From positions 62,001 to 126,000 of the forward strand of contig NZ_JARVRH010000020.1 in NCBI RefSeq assembly GCF_030209755.1: a stretch of DNA of 64,000 bases, given 5' to 3'. The position numbers and the translations under genes are program-made. This DNA is from Arthrobacter sp. efr-133-TYG-118 (GTDB lineage Bacteria; Actinomycetota; Actinomycetes; Actinomycetales; Micrococcaceae). The notes under the pieces are model-generated. The model was not told the origin of the DNA. It made no database searches and saw nothing but the letters and a program-made list of their open reading frames with translations. Shown here piece after piece: positions 40,983 through 49,647 of this stretch (position 1 is the stretch's first letter; each line of letters starts with the position of its first letter).

Positions 40983-41912
40983 TTACTGCTTGACTGCGCA
41001 GATCTGCGGCTGGACCATGCAAATGTTGATCGGATTCGGCTCGATGATGACGCTTTGCCGTATTTCGGTGCGGACCAGCACCAGGGCGTTCTGGTTCACC
41101 TTGCTCCCGACATCGGGATTTACCCCCACCACAACGCAGATTTGCAAGAATCCGGGCGAGGCCTGGCAGGTGGAGCCCTGGGTGAAATCGAGCTGGATTT
41201 TCGCGTTCTGGAAGGCGGTCCGGGCATTTTCGATCCGCGAGCCAAGGACCGCGGGCACCACCGATTTCACCGGCGTCGCGATCTCCAGGTTGACCGTGGA
41301 ACCGCGCCCGGCGGACTTGTTGGCCTCCGGAGACTGCGTTACCACCGTCCCGGCGGTTTGATCGCTTTCCTTGTCCGTGGTGATTGCGGAGAAGCCGGCG
41401 TCCTTGAGGATCTGCACCGCTTCTGCTTGCGGCTTTCCCTTCACATCAGGCACATTGACGTCCTTGAGAAGGAACCAGATCACCCCACCGATGGCCGCCA
41501 AAAGCACGACGCCGCCGATGATCACCCACAGCCATGGGAATCCGCGTGCGGGCTTGGGCGATTCGGCGGGCTTGGTGACGACCAGTGTGACCACGTGGGC
41601 CTGGTCGGCATAGTCCTCAGGGGCGTCGTCGGCAGAGTAGGCGATCAGTTTCACGGGATAAGAGCCGGGCGCGGCGCCGGTGGTGTCGAAATTTACCAGG
41701 TATTGCTCCGTGGCTCCGGCAGCGATGGTCCGGAGCGGAGTGGGGATGGCTGTGTAGCTCGGGGACGGCGGTGTGCTCTCCACGCCGGGAAAGGCTCCGA
41801 GCACCACGCGTTCGGGGCCCGGAGCTCCGTTGGTCACAGACGCCGTGAGGGAACCTTTGTCGTCCTTGAGTTCTACCGTGGGAGAACTCAGCGTCATGGT
41901 GATGGTGCTCAT
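40983..41912 (-). CDS. One-TM protein with two PASTA domains; candidate envelope anchor of the injection system
   Basis: A 309-residue protein. Residues ~1-115 look like an immunoglobulin-type beta domain (TVELKDDKGSLTASVTNGAP, then GSYPVKLIAYS). One transmembrane segment lies at ~125-147 (WLWVIIGGVVLLAAIGGVIW), then two PASTA-like domains (~150-212: VPDVKGKPQAEAVQILKDAG; ~214-285: VPAVLGSRIENARTAF). With no signal peptide and Lys/Arg before the TM, PASTA would face outside, where such domains bind peptidoglycan or muropeptides. Last gene of the contractile injection operon. Its tethering role is inferred. Confidence 0.75.
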   Translation of the reverse strand: MSTITMTLSSPTVELKDDKGSLTASVTNGAPGPERVVLGAFPGVESTPPSPSYTAIPTPLRTIAAGATEQYLVNFDTTGAAPGSYPVKLIAYSADDAPEDYADQAHVVTLVVTKPAESPKPARGFPWLWVIIGGVVLLAAIGGVIWFLLKDVNVPDVKGKPQAEAVQILKDAGFSAITTDKESDQTAGTVVTQSPEANKSAGRGSTVNLEIATPVKSVVPAVLGSRIENARTAFQNAKIQLDFTQGSTCQASPGFLQICVVVGVNPDVGSKVNQNALVLVRTEIRQSVIIEPNPINICMVQPQICAVKQ

Positions 41913-41939
41913 GCAACAACCGCCTTTCAGGCAATGAAC

Positions 41940-42413
41940 TCATCCTTCTGCTTCCAGGAGCTTCAGCGCACACGTGCCGACAACCCGGCACGCGATGCCC
42001 AGTTGCCCTCCTGAAGTGCCGAAGGTCAGGCTGACAGTGTCCCCGGCAGAGACATCCTGTTCGGTTCGCGTGCCCTCCACCAGGAGCGTCACGGTGACTG
42101 CCTGCTGGGGGGCCAGCCGGGCACGCTTGGTGGGGCTGCCCAGATCGAACAGGCCTCCGAATTTCTTGACTTCGAAGACGCAGCTTCCCACCACGAGCAG
42201 CTGCGTTGCCGCCGCGGAGCATTGGCCGCCCGGGCCAACAAGGTCCGAGGCCGTGAGGGTGGCCCCTTTGGCGGCCTGCGAGAAGCCCGACTGCCAACTG
42301 GCCGCCGCGTTGTTGTTTCCGCCTCCGCAGCTGACGCCGAAAACCAGGACGAGCACGGCGATCACGCCGCACACGATCACCACGATGAGGGGCTTCCTGT
42401 TCTCGTCGTTCAC
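41940..42413 (-). CDS. Membrane-anchored or lipoprotein-like protein in the injection operon
   Basis: A 157-residue protein with a short basic N-terminus, a hydrophobic segment (~9-28, LIVVIVCGVIAVLVLVFG) and cysteine C29 followed by GGG, which resembles but does not perfectly match a lipobox. The exported part contains repeated VGSCVFEVKKF/VVGTCALKLL features and is probably beta-rich. No family recognised. It starts at GTG overlapping the tail protein I stop (GTGA), so it belongs to the operon. It may be an envelope component of the device. Confidence 0.62.
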   Translation of the reverse strand: MNDENRKPLIVVIVCGVIAVLVLVFGVSCGGGNNNAAASWQSGFSQAAKGATLTASDLVGPGGQCSAAATQLLVVGSCVFEVKKFGGLFDLGSPTKRARLAPQQAVTVTLLVEGTRTEQDVSAGDTVSLTFGTSGGQLGIACRVVGTCALKLLEAEG

Positions 42414-42946
42414 GTGCCCATCACCGCGATCTCGTCCGTCACGTGGGCAGGCTTGATGGCCTTGACGATTCTGCGGACCAGCTCCACTTGCCCGGCGGCG
42501 GACGCGGGGACCAGAACCTTGATGTGGAACTCGCCCGGGACGGATTCGACGCCGAACCCCGGGACCCCGGTGGCCAGCTGCAGGAAGCGGGTGAGACCGT
42601 CCACAGTGCCCCGGCGCGCGGACAACGAGGCCGCGCACGCAATCAGGTCCCGCTGGCGGGCCAACGGGACTCCTGCTGCCGCGGAGTCCACCGATTCCGG
42701 GCTTGGTAGGGTCAGCCAGTCCAGGTCCACCCAGCGCGACAGGAAGGGAATGAACGACGACGGCGAGCGGCCGGGATCGGGAACGGTGTGGATGCGGTCC
42801 AAGACATCCCGGACCGGCCCGTGCATGTCCTCTGCCACGGCGATGAGGGCCTGCAGCGGCGTGCTGGTTTCAGCGGCCACTTGGTAGATCTCGGGCAGTA
42901 CCTTCAACATCGGGGAGTTGCGCCGCAGGGGTTCAACCATTGCCAT
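42410..42946 (-). CDS. Tail protein I-like baseplate component
   Basis: A 178-residue protein resembling the TIGR02242-type phage tail protein family (P2 gpI-like). SPMLKVLPEIYQVAAETS, FIPFLSRWVDLDWLTLP, the RRGTVDGLTRFLQLATG motif and the closing KAIKPAHV region are characteristic. It would sit in the baseplate with the J-like wedge protein, whose gene overlaps it by 14 bases. In a complete particle it connects to receptor-binding fibres, but no fibre gene is found here. Confidence 0.82.
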   Translation of the reverse strand: MAMVEPLRRNSPMLKVLPEIYQVAAETSTPLQALIAVAEDMHGPVRDVLDRIHTVPDPGRSPSSFIPFLSRWVDLDWLTLPSPESVDSAAAGVPLARQRDLIACAASLSARRGTVDGLTRFLQLATGVPGFGVESVPGEFHIKVLVPASAAGQVELVRRIVKAIKPAHVTDEIAVMGT

Positions 42947-45557
42947 GCACCACTTCGATCCGGTGCTCGCCCGAGGAGAACAGCCATGTCTCGGGAAGCG
43001 TCACGACGTCGTCAACCATCCGCCGCGTACAGCTCGCCCAGGAGACAGCGTTGTCCGTACTCCGGTAGATCCCCTTCGGGCCAGCCGCGAGCACCAGCTG
43101 CGTGCCGTCGTCGCGCACTGCGCCGGACACGGCGCGGACCGGTTCGAAACGCGTCCGGTCCCGCAAGGGAAGATTGCAGTTGACATCGGGGACGCTCCAT
43201 TGCGCGGAGGCCTGGCCAAGCTGAAGGCGCAGCACCCCTCCGCTCTGGGTGGCGGCGTAGGCGGCAGTGCCCATCACGTGGACACTCCAACAGCTGCCGC
43301 CGGTCCAGCCCGCGCCGAATTGTTCCCAGGAAGCCATGAGGGCGTCATCGAACTGGGTGCGGGCGAGTTCATCGATCTTCAATCGGAGGCAGCCCGTCCC
43401 TGTACCTTCAGGTACGGAACGTCCCAGCCAGACGTAGCTCGCGCCGCCGTCGTACTGGACGGTCATGCAGCGGATGTCCTCGCCCGCCGGCTTGATCTGC
43501 TTGAAGCTGCCGGCGGCCCCGGCTTCTGGGGAAAGCCAGACGCCCGCGGAGGCTTCCGCGGCCACCACCACGCCAGTGCGGCCGCGCACGTCCACCAAGG
43601 CATCCACTGCGTAGAAACCGCGGTCCGGCTGGGTGGCGTCCACTACGTTCTGGACCGGGATGGCCCCCTCGTCCATGGGCAGCTCGTAGAGACCATGCTC
43701 GCCAGCGAGGAGCAGCACCGGAACTCCCTGCCGGTCCACCCAGCACAAATCCGCGACGACGAAGCCCAGTTCCGCGGCGCGCCGCCACGATTCGCCGAGG
43801 TCATCGCTGACGTAGATGCGCGATCCCGCGGGGGTCACGGTGCTGACAGCAACCATGCCGGGATGCTGACCGGGACCGGGACCGGAACCGCCAGGACCAA
43901 AGCCACCGGCGCCCAGGCGGCCCAGGGCGGGCGAACGGAAAGGCGCAATTGACCTTACCGTCTCGCTGGCCGCCTCCGAAGCGAACTCGGCGCATGCCTC
44001 CCAGCCATCACCCGCGTTGGTAGTGCGGAAAAGGGTGCTGTCTTGCGCCACGAACCACGTGTTGTCCTGTCCTTCGGCCTGCACCAGCGCCAGGGCATCG
44101 GTGTCCGGAACCTTGTCCACTTCCAGCCTTACCCGGTCCACGTACTGGACTCCTGGTTCGGCTTCCTCCATGGCGCGGTAGAGGTTGGAGACGCGAAGCG
44201 GCTTACCAAAGCCCGAGCCATAGTTGGAGGAGCCCGGACTCAGCGGACTGATGCCCTCTGCAAGCCGCCCGACGATCCTGGACTTCACGGCCTCGGCGTC
44301 CTCGTCGGGGCGCACCACGATCCTGGCGTCCACCAGCACTTGCTTGTAGAGGCCCCAGCGGACCACGGGTTCCGCCCCCACCGTGGAGCGGCGGCGCAGG
44401 TACTGTTCCACTTCAAGGCGCACGCTTTCACGTGCCTGGACTGTCAGCTCGGCGGCACGCACTGGACCCGGCACAAACGGTACGAGCACCACTTCCACCT
44501 CGCCGGGCTTGGCGAAAGCCCAGATGTCCCGCCGCGTGAATGCACGTGCCCGCGCGACACCGCCATGGCGCATGGCCAAGACCTCGTAGTCGCGCACAGT
44601 GACGGCCCTGTCCCGGGCCTGGAAATCCTGAGGGGCCCGGCGGAGCGCATTCTCCAGAGATTCGCCGTCGCGGCCTCCCGTGGCGGCTTCCGGGTTGCTG
44701 ACTTTCAGCCCCGGGATCGGGGTGCGCATCACCGTCAGCTGGCCCGCGCCAACATTGCCGCGCTGCCCTCCGCCGCCGCGGTACCAAGCACGCACCTCGG
44801 CGCCCGGACCCGGAACAATTGCTGTCCGCGCTACGGACTGATCGTCCCACCATGCGAACATCACGACGCCGGCACTCCGGTCGATGCGGACCGGCACCTC
44901 ATCCGGACCGGCATCCGCGAACGCCTCAACTTCGCGGCAAAACCGGAAAGGCTTGCCGTCCACCAAGACGGCCTCGCCGCTGCTCAGCTTGGTGCCCGCG
45001 GGGACTTCGATGGCGATGGATAGACCAGCCCCCGAGACGATGGGAGCGTTGGGGATAACAAAGCTTTGGCCCGGGCGGCCGGTTCCGACGCCGATCGGGA
45101 CGGCGTCGTACAAGGTGACATCGGCCGCTGAGACCTGCACACTGGCCTGGCCCGCCCCCAGAACTGCCGCCGTCGTCGTCGTAAAGACCGGCTGGGGGGA
45201 GCCAGGCACGCCCGGCGGGCAGCTGACCTGGGTTCCGCGGGGGATGTGGATGTCCTGGCTGTCGGTACTGCTTCCCGCGGACGCGCGGGTGAATTCGAGG
45301 ATGGTTTCGGCGGTGCTGGGCGGGTAGAGGCTGGTGCCAAGCAGGTTCAAGTAAACCGCATACAGCTTTTCCGGCACCCGGTTGAGCCGGTACATCAGGG
45401 TGTCCGTGAGGTAGGCGAAAGCCTCGAGGATGGTGATGCCGGGATCATGGACGGAGAGGTCCGTCCAATCCGGGGCGATCTGCTGGATGCGCTCGCGGGC
45501 ACCGGCCACCAAGTCCGCGAAGCTGCGATCGTCAAGATTCGGCACGGGGATACTCAT
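42933..45557 (-). CDS. Baseplate J-like wedge protein with C-terminal Asp-box propeller-like domain
   Basis: An 874-residue fusion. Residues ~1-485 are a putative baseplate assembly protein (J/gp6-like, TIGR02243-type): DWTDLSVHDPGITILEAFAY at the start, DRAVTVRDYEVLAMRHGGVA, and YVDRVRLEVDKV. Residues ~490-874 contain Asp-box-like repeats RTTNAGDGW, YVSDDLGESW and YRSTDNAVSW within beta-strand-rich sequence, suggesting a sialidase/YCF48-type propeller. The J part forms the baseplate wedge; the propeller may bind a surface ligand, replacing a fibre. The ATG overlaps the gp25 stop (ATGA). Confidence 0.85.
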   Translation of the reverse strand: MSIPVPNLDDRSFADLVAGARERIQQIAPDWTDLSVHDPGITILEAFAYLTDTLMYRLNRVPEKLYAVYLNLLGTSLYPPSTAETILEFTRASAGSSTDSQDIHIPRGTQVSCPPGVPGSPQPVFTTTTAAVLGAGQASVQVSAADVTLYDAVPIGVGTGRPGQSFVIPNAPIVSGAGLSIAIEVPAGTKLSSGEAVLVDGKPFRFCREVEAFADAGPDEVPVRIDRSAGVVMFAWWDDQSVARTAIVPGPGAEVRAWYRGGGGQRGNVGAGQLTVMRTPIPGLKVSNPEAATGGRDGESLENALRRAPQDFQARDRAVTVRDYEVLAMRHGGVARARAFTRRDIWAFAKPGEVEVVLVPFVPGPVRAAELTVQARESVRLEVEQYLRRRSTVGAEPVVRWGLYKQVLVDARIVVRPDEDAEAVKSRIVGRLAEGISPLSPGSSNYGSGFGKPLRVSNLYRAMEEAEPGVQYVDRVRLEVDKVPDTDALALVQAEGQDNTWFVAQDSTLFRTTNAGDGWEACAEFASEAASETVRSIAPFRSPALGRLGAGGFGPGGSGPGPGQHPGMVAVSTVTPAGSRIYVSDDLGESWRRAAELGFVVADLCWVDRQGVPVLLLAGEHGLYELPMDEGAIPVQNVVDATQPDRGFYAVDALVDVRGRTGVVVAAEASAGVWLSPEAGAAGSFKQIKPAGEDIRCMTVQYDGGASYVWLGRSVPEGTGTGCLRLKIDELARTQFDDALMASWEQFGAGWTGGSCWSVHVMGTAAYAATQSGGVLRLQLGQASAQWSVPDVNCNLPLRDRTRFEPVRAVSGAVRDDGTQLVLAAGPKGIYRSTDNAVSWASCTRRMVDDVVTLPETWLFSSGEHRIEVVHGNG

Positions 45558-45988
45558 GCTGCACCTCCGGAATCGACAGGCAGGGCGATGGCGAGCTGGT
45601 CCTCGAGTTGGGTGGAACGGACCCGGTAGCGCAGCCGGACCTCCAGCACCTCGGGGCTTTCCGGGGACCGGGAGGCATCCAAGGACAAGACGGTGATCCG
45701 GGGCTCCCATTGCTCCACGGCCCGGGCAATATAATGGATGGCCAAGCCTGCCGTGGTGTCATCCGCGGGCGCGAAAGCGAGCCGGAACAGATGGCAGCCG
45801 TACGTGGGCCGGTTGACGCGCTCGCCGGGCCTGGTGCTCAGCAGCAGGAGGAGCGCCTGACGCACGGACGCCGCATCCGTGACAGTGGCGAGCCGTCCGT
45901 CGGGGTTCAGCCGCAAACCGGGAAGGCCGGTGGCGGCATCGAAGTCCGGGTGTACGAAGGCCACCGACTTGTATCTGGGGATGCTCAC
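45554..45988 (-). CDS. gp25-like baseplate wedge protein (Pvc9-like)
   Basis: A 144-residue member of the GPW/gp25 family, which joins sheath and baseplate in phage T4, T6SS (TssE) and extracellular injection systems. Landmarks: ASVRQALLLLLSTRPGERVN, RPTYGCHL, and YIARAVEQWEPRITVLSLDA, with the conserved EPR triad. Normal length. It lies between the PAAR-like and J-like genes, an order seen in known injection-system loci. Confidence 0.9.
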   Translation of the reverse strand: MSIPRYKSVAFVHPDFDAATGLPGLRLNPDGRLATVTDAASVRQALLLLLSTRPGERVNRPTYGCHLFRLAFAPADDTTAGLAIHYIARAVEQWEPRITVLSLDASRSPESPEVLEVRLRYRVRSTQLEDQLAIALPVDSGGAA

Positions 45989-46001
45989 GGCCGGCCGCCT
46001 C

Positions 46002-46343
46002 TCATGACCCCGCCGCCACGAATTCCTGGCCTGGCCTCCGGACCGTGTACTTCACGGCACCGGGCGGAGTGCCGTCCGTGTAGCCCTCCACTGTGTCCAG
46101 GCAGATTCTCTTGCCGCCGATCCGGACAAAACCCGAATAGCCCTTGATCACCGGTAGCGTCTTGTTGCAGGGCTTGATGTTGAGGCCGACGTTGGGGCAC
46201 ATGCTGATGTCGCGTCCTTGGGGGTCGTACTCGACCAAAACCGGCGAACCGGCAACGCGGACCCACTGCTGGGAAGGCACGTTTTCCACCTTGCCGTCGT
46301 GACCGCAGCGCAGGATGGCTTCTTTGACGAGGAACTTCAGCAT
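46002..46343 (-). CDS. PAAR-like spike-tip protein
   Basis: A 113-residue protein with spaced cysteines (C13 in LRCGHDG, MCPNVG, KPCNKTLP, RICLDTV) and an AGSPVLVEYD strand. It sits directly after the VgrG-like gene, the usual place for a PAAR/Pvc10-type metal-bound tip that sharpens the spike. Classical PAAR triplets are not obvious, so the call rests largely on cysteine content and position. Its ATG overlaps the spike gene stop by one base. Confidence 0.65.
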   Translation of the reverse strand: MLKFLVKEAILRCGHDGKVENVPSQQWVRVAGSPVLVEYDPQGRDISMCPNVGLNIKPCNKTLPVIKGYSGFVRIGGKRICLDTVEGYTDGTPPGAVKYTVRRPGQEFVAAGS

Positions 46344-47863
46344 CAGGCCTCCTCGAAATCGACAGTCTTGGCCCGGATCCTCATGGCCTTGCCCGGTGCT
46401 TCTAGGAGCAAGTCCGTAGCCGAGGTGATAAGCAGCGTCTCCGGACCGAGTTCCACTGAGGAACCGTGCCCGTCCGTGAAACTGACGGTGCGGCTGCCGC
46501 CGTCGAGCACTATCTGCTGCCCGTCAGCGCTGCGGAAGATGTAGCGGCTATCCCGGGGTGTGTTCACACTGTTGTCCGGTGTCTGGTCCCGGCCGTACAG
46601 GCCGCCCAGAATGATGGCCTGGGCCGGATCCGTGGCAGGTAGCAGGACCAGCACAGTGTCTTCCGGGGCGGGCGGCACTACGAAGCCTTTCCCTGCTCCA
46701 GCTCCGATTGCCAGGACGGGCGCCCAGGCTGATTCCAGCGGCGGATACGCGGGGAGCCGGACCCGTGCCCGGCCGCGTCCTTCCGGATCCTCAACGTCCA
46801 GGACCGTGCCCAGGGTGAAGACGTCGGGATGCCGGGCGGTCGTGGCTTCCGGGGGACGTGTGGTGATGGTGGTTTCGTAGCCCGTGCCATCCAGCTTGTG
46901 AGTGGCGGTGGCAATCGCGTAGGTGCCTTCGAGCGACGTCGCGAGTCCGCGCACGCGAACCCGGCGCCCCGCGCGGAGGCGGGGATCGCCGTCGGCCACG
47001 AAGACGGCGGTGACTTGCCCCGCCATCCGGACGTCCAGTTCCGCCTGGGCCAGGCCATGGGCCAAGGATTCGGAGGCGAAAGACTCGTTGTCGCGCAGGA
47101 GCTCGCCGCCGGCGCCCACGCCGGCGAGAGCGGGGTCCGCCGAGACGTCGGCCTTCGCGTCGCTTGTACTGGCAGAGGCTTGCTGTACCGAGGCATCGTC
47201 GGACCGCCAGCCCGTGGCTTTGGCACCGAGATACGCCGGCTCCTGGCTCAACTCCACCTCTGCCGAATGCAGGCTGCCACCCAGTTCCAGCTCGATCGGT
47301 TCGCCTTCGCCGGACAAATCGGCCAGCCGCAGCTCATCTCCATCAACCACGGGATACGCGCCGACGCGGGCACTCTGCTCCACCAAGAGGCTCAAGTCCG
47401 AGCGCGCGCATTGGTACACTTCACCAAGCCGGGTTGCGCCGCCCACCACGTGCAGCCCTGTGCCCTCAGCAAGAGTGCGGGCCAACCCGGCGAGGTCGAC
47501 GTCGCTGTGGAGCCGCGTGAACTGGCGCTTCCTCAACCGGTGCAGGGCATCGTAAGCGCGGACCCGCACTTCCTGCGAAAGATCCGCCCCGTAGCTGTGC
47601 TCCACCACCGTCACTTCGCCCACGAAGAGCGGAGTGCGTTGGCCCCCTAATTCCACGCGCAGCGCATCCCCGGGCGCGGGGTCCACTCCGCCGCGTGCCG
47701 TGGCCGAGCGTCCCGGACCGGGGCGCCAGCTGATGAGGCACTGGGCCGGCCTCGCGAGCGAACTGAGGACCTGAACGGAGATGATCGCCGCGGTTTCGGC
47801 CGCGGAGAGGCGGCGCCGCCCGAGGGTGACGATGAGTTCCGGGAGGCCCTGGAGCTGCCTCAT
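46343..47863 (-). CDS. VgrG-like spike protein (Pvc8/gp27-gp5-like)
   Basis: A 506-residue spike. Residues ~1-330 resemble the gp27-like phage late control protein D fold (EVRVRAYDALHRLRKRQFTR, then LARTLAEGTGLHVV and ADGDPRLRAGRRVRVRGL). Residues ~350-440 are a gp5/VgrG-type OB-fold (GTVLDVEDPEGRGRARVRLP, APEDTVLVLLP, IILGGLYG) and the end is the beta-helix start (SVELGPETLLITSATDLLLE). It forms the trimeric puncturing device at the tube end. ATG 47863 chosen; no obvious effector domain follows the spike. Confidence 0.87.
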   Translation of the reverse strand: MRQLQGLPELIVTLGRRRLSAAETAAIISVQVLSSLARPAQCLISWRPGPGRSATARGGVDPAPGDALRVELGGQRTPLFVGEVTVVEHSYGADLSQEVRVRAYDALHRLRKRQFTRLHSDVDLAGLARTLAEGTGLHVVGGATRLGEVYQCARSDLSLLVEQSARVGAYPVVDGDELRLADLSGEGEPIELELGGSLHSAEVELSQEPAYLGAKATGWRSDDASVQQASASTSDAKADVSADPALAGVGAGGELLRDNESFASESLAHGLAQAELDVRMAGQVTAVFVADGDPRLRAGRRVRVRGLATSLEGTYAIATATHKLDGTGYETTITTRPPEATTARHPDVFTLGTVLDVEDPEGRGRARVRLPAYPPLESAWAPVLAIGAGAGKGFVVPPAPEDTVLVLLPATDPAQAIILGGLYGRDQTPDNSVNTPRDSRYIFRSADGQQIVLDGGSRTVSFTDGHGSSVELGPETLLITSATDLLLEAPGKAMRIRAKTVDFEEA

Positions 47864-47888
47864 CGGGCTGGGCCTTTCGCGGGGCGCC

Positions 47889-48647
47889 TCATGGTGCCTC
47901 GCCAACCGGGGGAACGGCGAGGGGGCCGTTGAAGTGGGCGGGATCGTCGATGTTGTTGTACTCCAGCAGCATCTTCCACAGCAGCGGCGTGCCAAAGGCG
48001 GCCAGGCTGAGGCGCCCCAACTCACCCGGAGGAACCTCCGGAAGCAGCTCGCCGCCGTCGGGCGCTGTCGCGTCCCTGTCTGTGCTGCCGTCGCCGCCCA
48101 CTGCGAGGGTATCCACCGGCGGCGCGGTCAGGTCAACGGCCGGCAGTCGCTGGGCGAGCTCGTAGTTCTCGCCACCTTCCTCGTCAGCGCTCTGCCCGAC
48201 CCGCACGAACACCATGCGCATCCATGAGCGCAAGGGGGAGCCGTCCGGAGAAAAGCGGTCGAAGCGCTCCGCCACTTCGGTCACGATGCCGGGCACGTTC
48301 CACGCCCGCCCCCACACGAACCTGACCGACGGCGGCCGGCGTTGCCTCTCCACCTCAGCCGAATTCTCCGCGAGTGCCCAGATGGGCCGCGTCATCTGGC
48401 GCACGTCCTGGACATGAAGCGACGCCGGCGCGAGGTCGACGTCGAACAGGAGATCCAAGCGAAGCTCCGTGTGCCCGCCGCCAGTGAAGAGCAAGGGATC
48501 GTCCGCGAGGCCCGTTCCCGTCAGCTTGCCGCCCGCCGAGCGCCGCGGCTCCACACCGGCCGCCCGTGACATCACCACCGTCTCCGGATTGAGCAGGCAG
48601 CCAAGGTGTTCCCCGGTGTCCTCGATCAGGAAAGCGACCCGTTCCAT
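47889..48647 (-). CDS. Tube adaptor with LysM-like C-terminus (CIS tube protein, Pvc7-like)
   Basis: A 252-residue protein. The N-terminal half carries the pattern of the conserved injection-system tube/baseplate adaptor (VAFLIEDTGEHLGCLLNPET, then LRLDLLFDVDL); the C-terminal ~35 residues (AAFGTPLLWKMLLEYNNIDD, FNGPLAVPPV) are a LysM-like motif, as in T4 gp53 and Afp7. It links inner tube and baseplate. It begins immediately after the stop of the proline-rich gene and precedes the spike gene. Confidence 0.85.
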   Translation of the reverse strand: MERVAFLIEDTGEHLGCLLNPETVVMSRAAGVEPRRSAGGKLTGTGLADDPLLFTGGGHTELRLDLLFDVDLAPASLHVQDVRQMTRPIWALAENSAEVERQRRPPSVRFVWGRAWNVPGIVTEVAERFDRFSPDGSPLRSWMRMVFVRVGQSADEEGGENYELAQRLPAVDLTAPPVDTLAVGGDGSTDRDATAPDGGELLPEVPPGELGRLSLAAFGTPLLWKMLLEYNNIDDPAHFNGPLAVPPVGEAP

Positions 48648-48648
48648 G

Positions 48649-49647
48649 TCAGACCGCCAAATGTTCGTTGCTCAGCCGGGCGGCGCGGGCCATCGCTGCT
48701 GTTGCTGCCCCTGATGTTTCCTCCGAGGGCTGCCGTGGGGGGCGCGGGGCCAATTCCGGCCAGTTTCCGGTTGTTGGTGCAGCCGGGGTGCGGTCCGGAA
48801 TCGCGCTCGGGTGGCCTTGGCGTTCTGGGCGAGAGAGTTCTCGACGAGGGCGTTCCGAGCGGACGACGGCGGCGGGCGCCGCTTCGGGGGACTGGTGCTG
48901 TGGCGTTGTGGCCCGCTGAATCATGGGGGCGCTTGGTGGGCTGGCGTTTAGTGGGCTGGTCTTCTTTGCACTGGCTGGGGGTTCTTGGTATCGCACTGCT
49001 TGTTCGGTTGCGGACAATTCGGTGGAGTTGACCGGCGGAATTCCACGAAGTCTCAGGACCGGGAGTGTCGATTGGGCGTGCCGGGATATGGCCTCCACTA
49101 CGGGGGCTGCCGGTGTTTCGACCGTCTCTTCGCCTGTGGTGGCTGCCGCCGTCGGAAGGGGTAGGCCCGAAAAGGTCGCTGCGGTTCTGATGGCACGGTC
49201 TGGTGGGGAGCCTGCGGAGGGCGGCCTCTGGAGTCCCTTGCCCAGCGTCAAGCTGGGGAGCAACCGGGGAGGGGACCCAAGGACGTTGTTCCCGAGTGGG
49301 CTTGCAGGCCAAGTCTCCCTGACGATACCGGGGCGGGACTCGTTGTGATGTGAGCGGGGGTTGGGGGTGGTGGGGGTTGTTTGTGAGCGGGGGTTGGGGG
49401 TGGTGGGGACGAGGCCGGCGTCGCGCAGCAATTGGACCCAATGTTCCGGTGCGCCGGATATGTCCATCCTGCGCACCGGCGTCGGGCGCTTCGTTCCAAC
49501 CCCGCGCTCCGTTCCAACTACTCCCGCGGGCCGATCACCAGCCGCGGCGTCAGGGCGCAGCGGCGGTTCGAGTCTTTCCGCGAGTTCCCGCAGCCGCCGC
49601 GCCGCCGAACGGCGCCACTTCCCATCAAGCCACGGGAGCGCGGGCAT
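48649..49647 (-). CDS. Proline-rich, largely disordered protein of the injection operon
   Basis: A 332-residue protein I cannot assign. The N-terminal ~75 residues are ordered-looking (PALPWLDGKWRRSAARRLRE, then MDISGAPEHWVQLLRDAGLV); the rest is low-complexity Pro/Ala/Thr/Ser/Arg, with a duplicated PTTPNPRSQT unit encoded by a 33-bp DNA repeat. It overlaps the inner tube gene by 23 bases and is followed directly by the tube adaptor, so it holds the position of the small Pvc6/Afp6 protein. GGAG 7 bases before ATG 49647 supports the start. It might be a length ruler, cargo or linker. Confidence 0.6.
   Translation of the reverse strand: MPALPWLDGKWRRSAARRLRELAERLEPPLRPDAAAGDRPAGVVGTERGVGTKRPTPVRRMDISGAPEHWVQLLRDAGLVPTTPNPRSQTTPTTPNPRSHHNESRPGIVRETWPASPLGNNVLGSPPRLLPSLTLGKGLQRPPSAGSPPDRAIRTAATFSGLPLPTAAATTGEETVETPAAPVVEAISRHAQSTLPVLRLRGIPPVNSTELSATEQAVRYQEPPASAKKTSPLNASPPSAPMIQRATTPQHQSPEAAPAAVVRSERPRRELSRPERQGHPSAIPDRTPAAPTTGNWPELAPRPPRQPSEETSGAATAAMARAARLSNEHLAV
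49349..49408 (+). repeat. 33-bp direct repeat with G-quadruplex-like sequence
   Basis: TGTGAGCGGGGGTTGGGGGT followed by GGTGGGG occurs at 49349-49375 and 49382-49408. The plus strand carries several runs of four to five guanines at short spacing. The repeat keeps the reading frame (11 codons) of the proline-rich gene on the minus strand. Confidence 0.8.
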
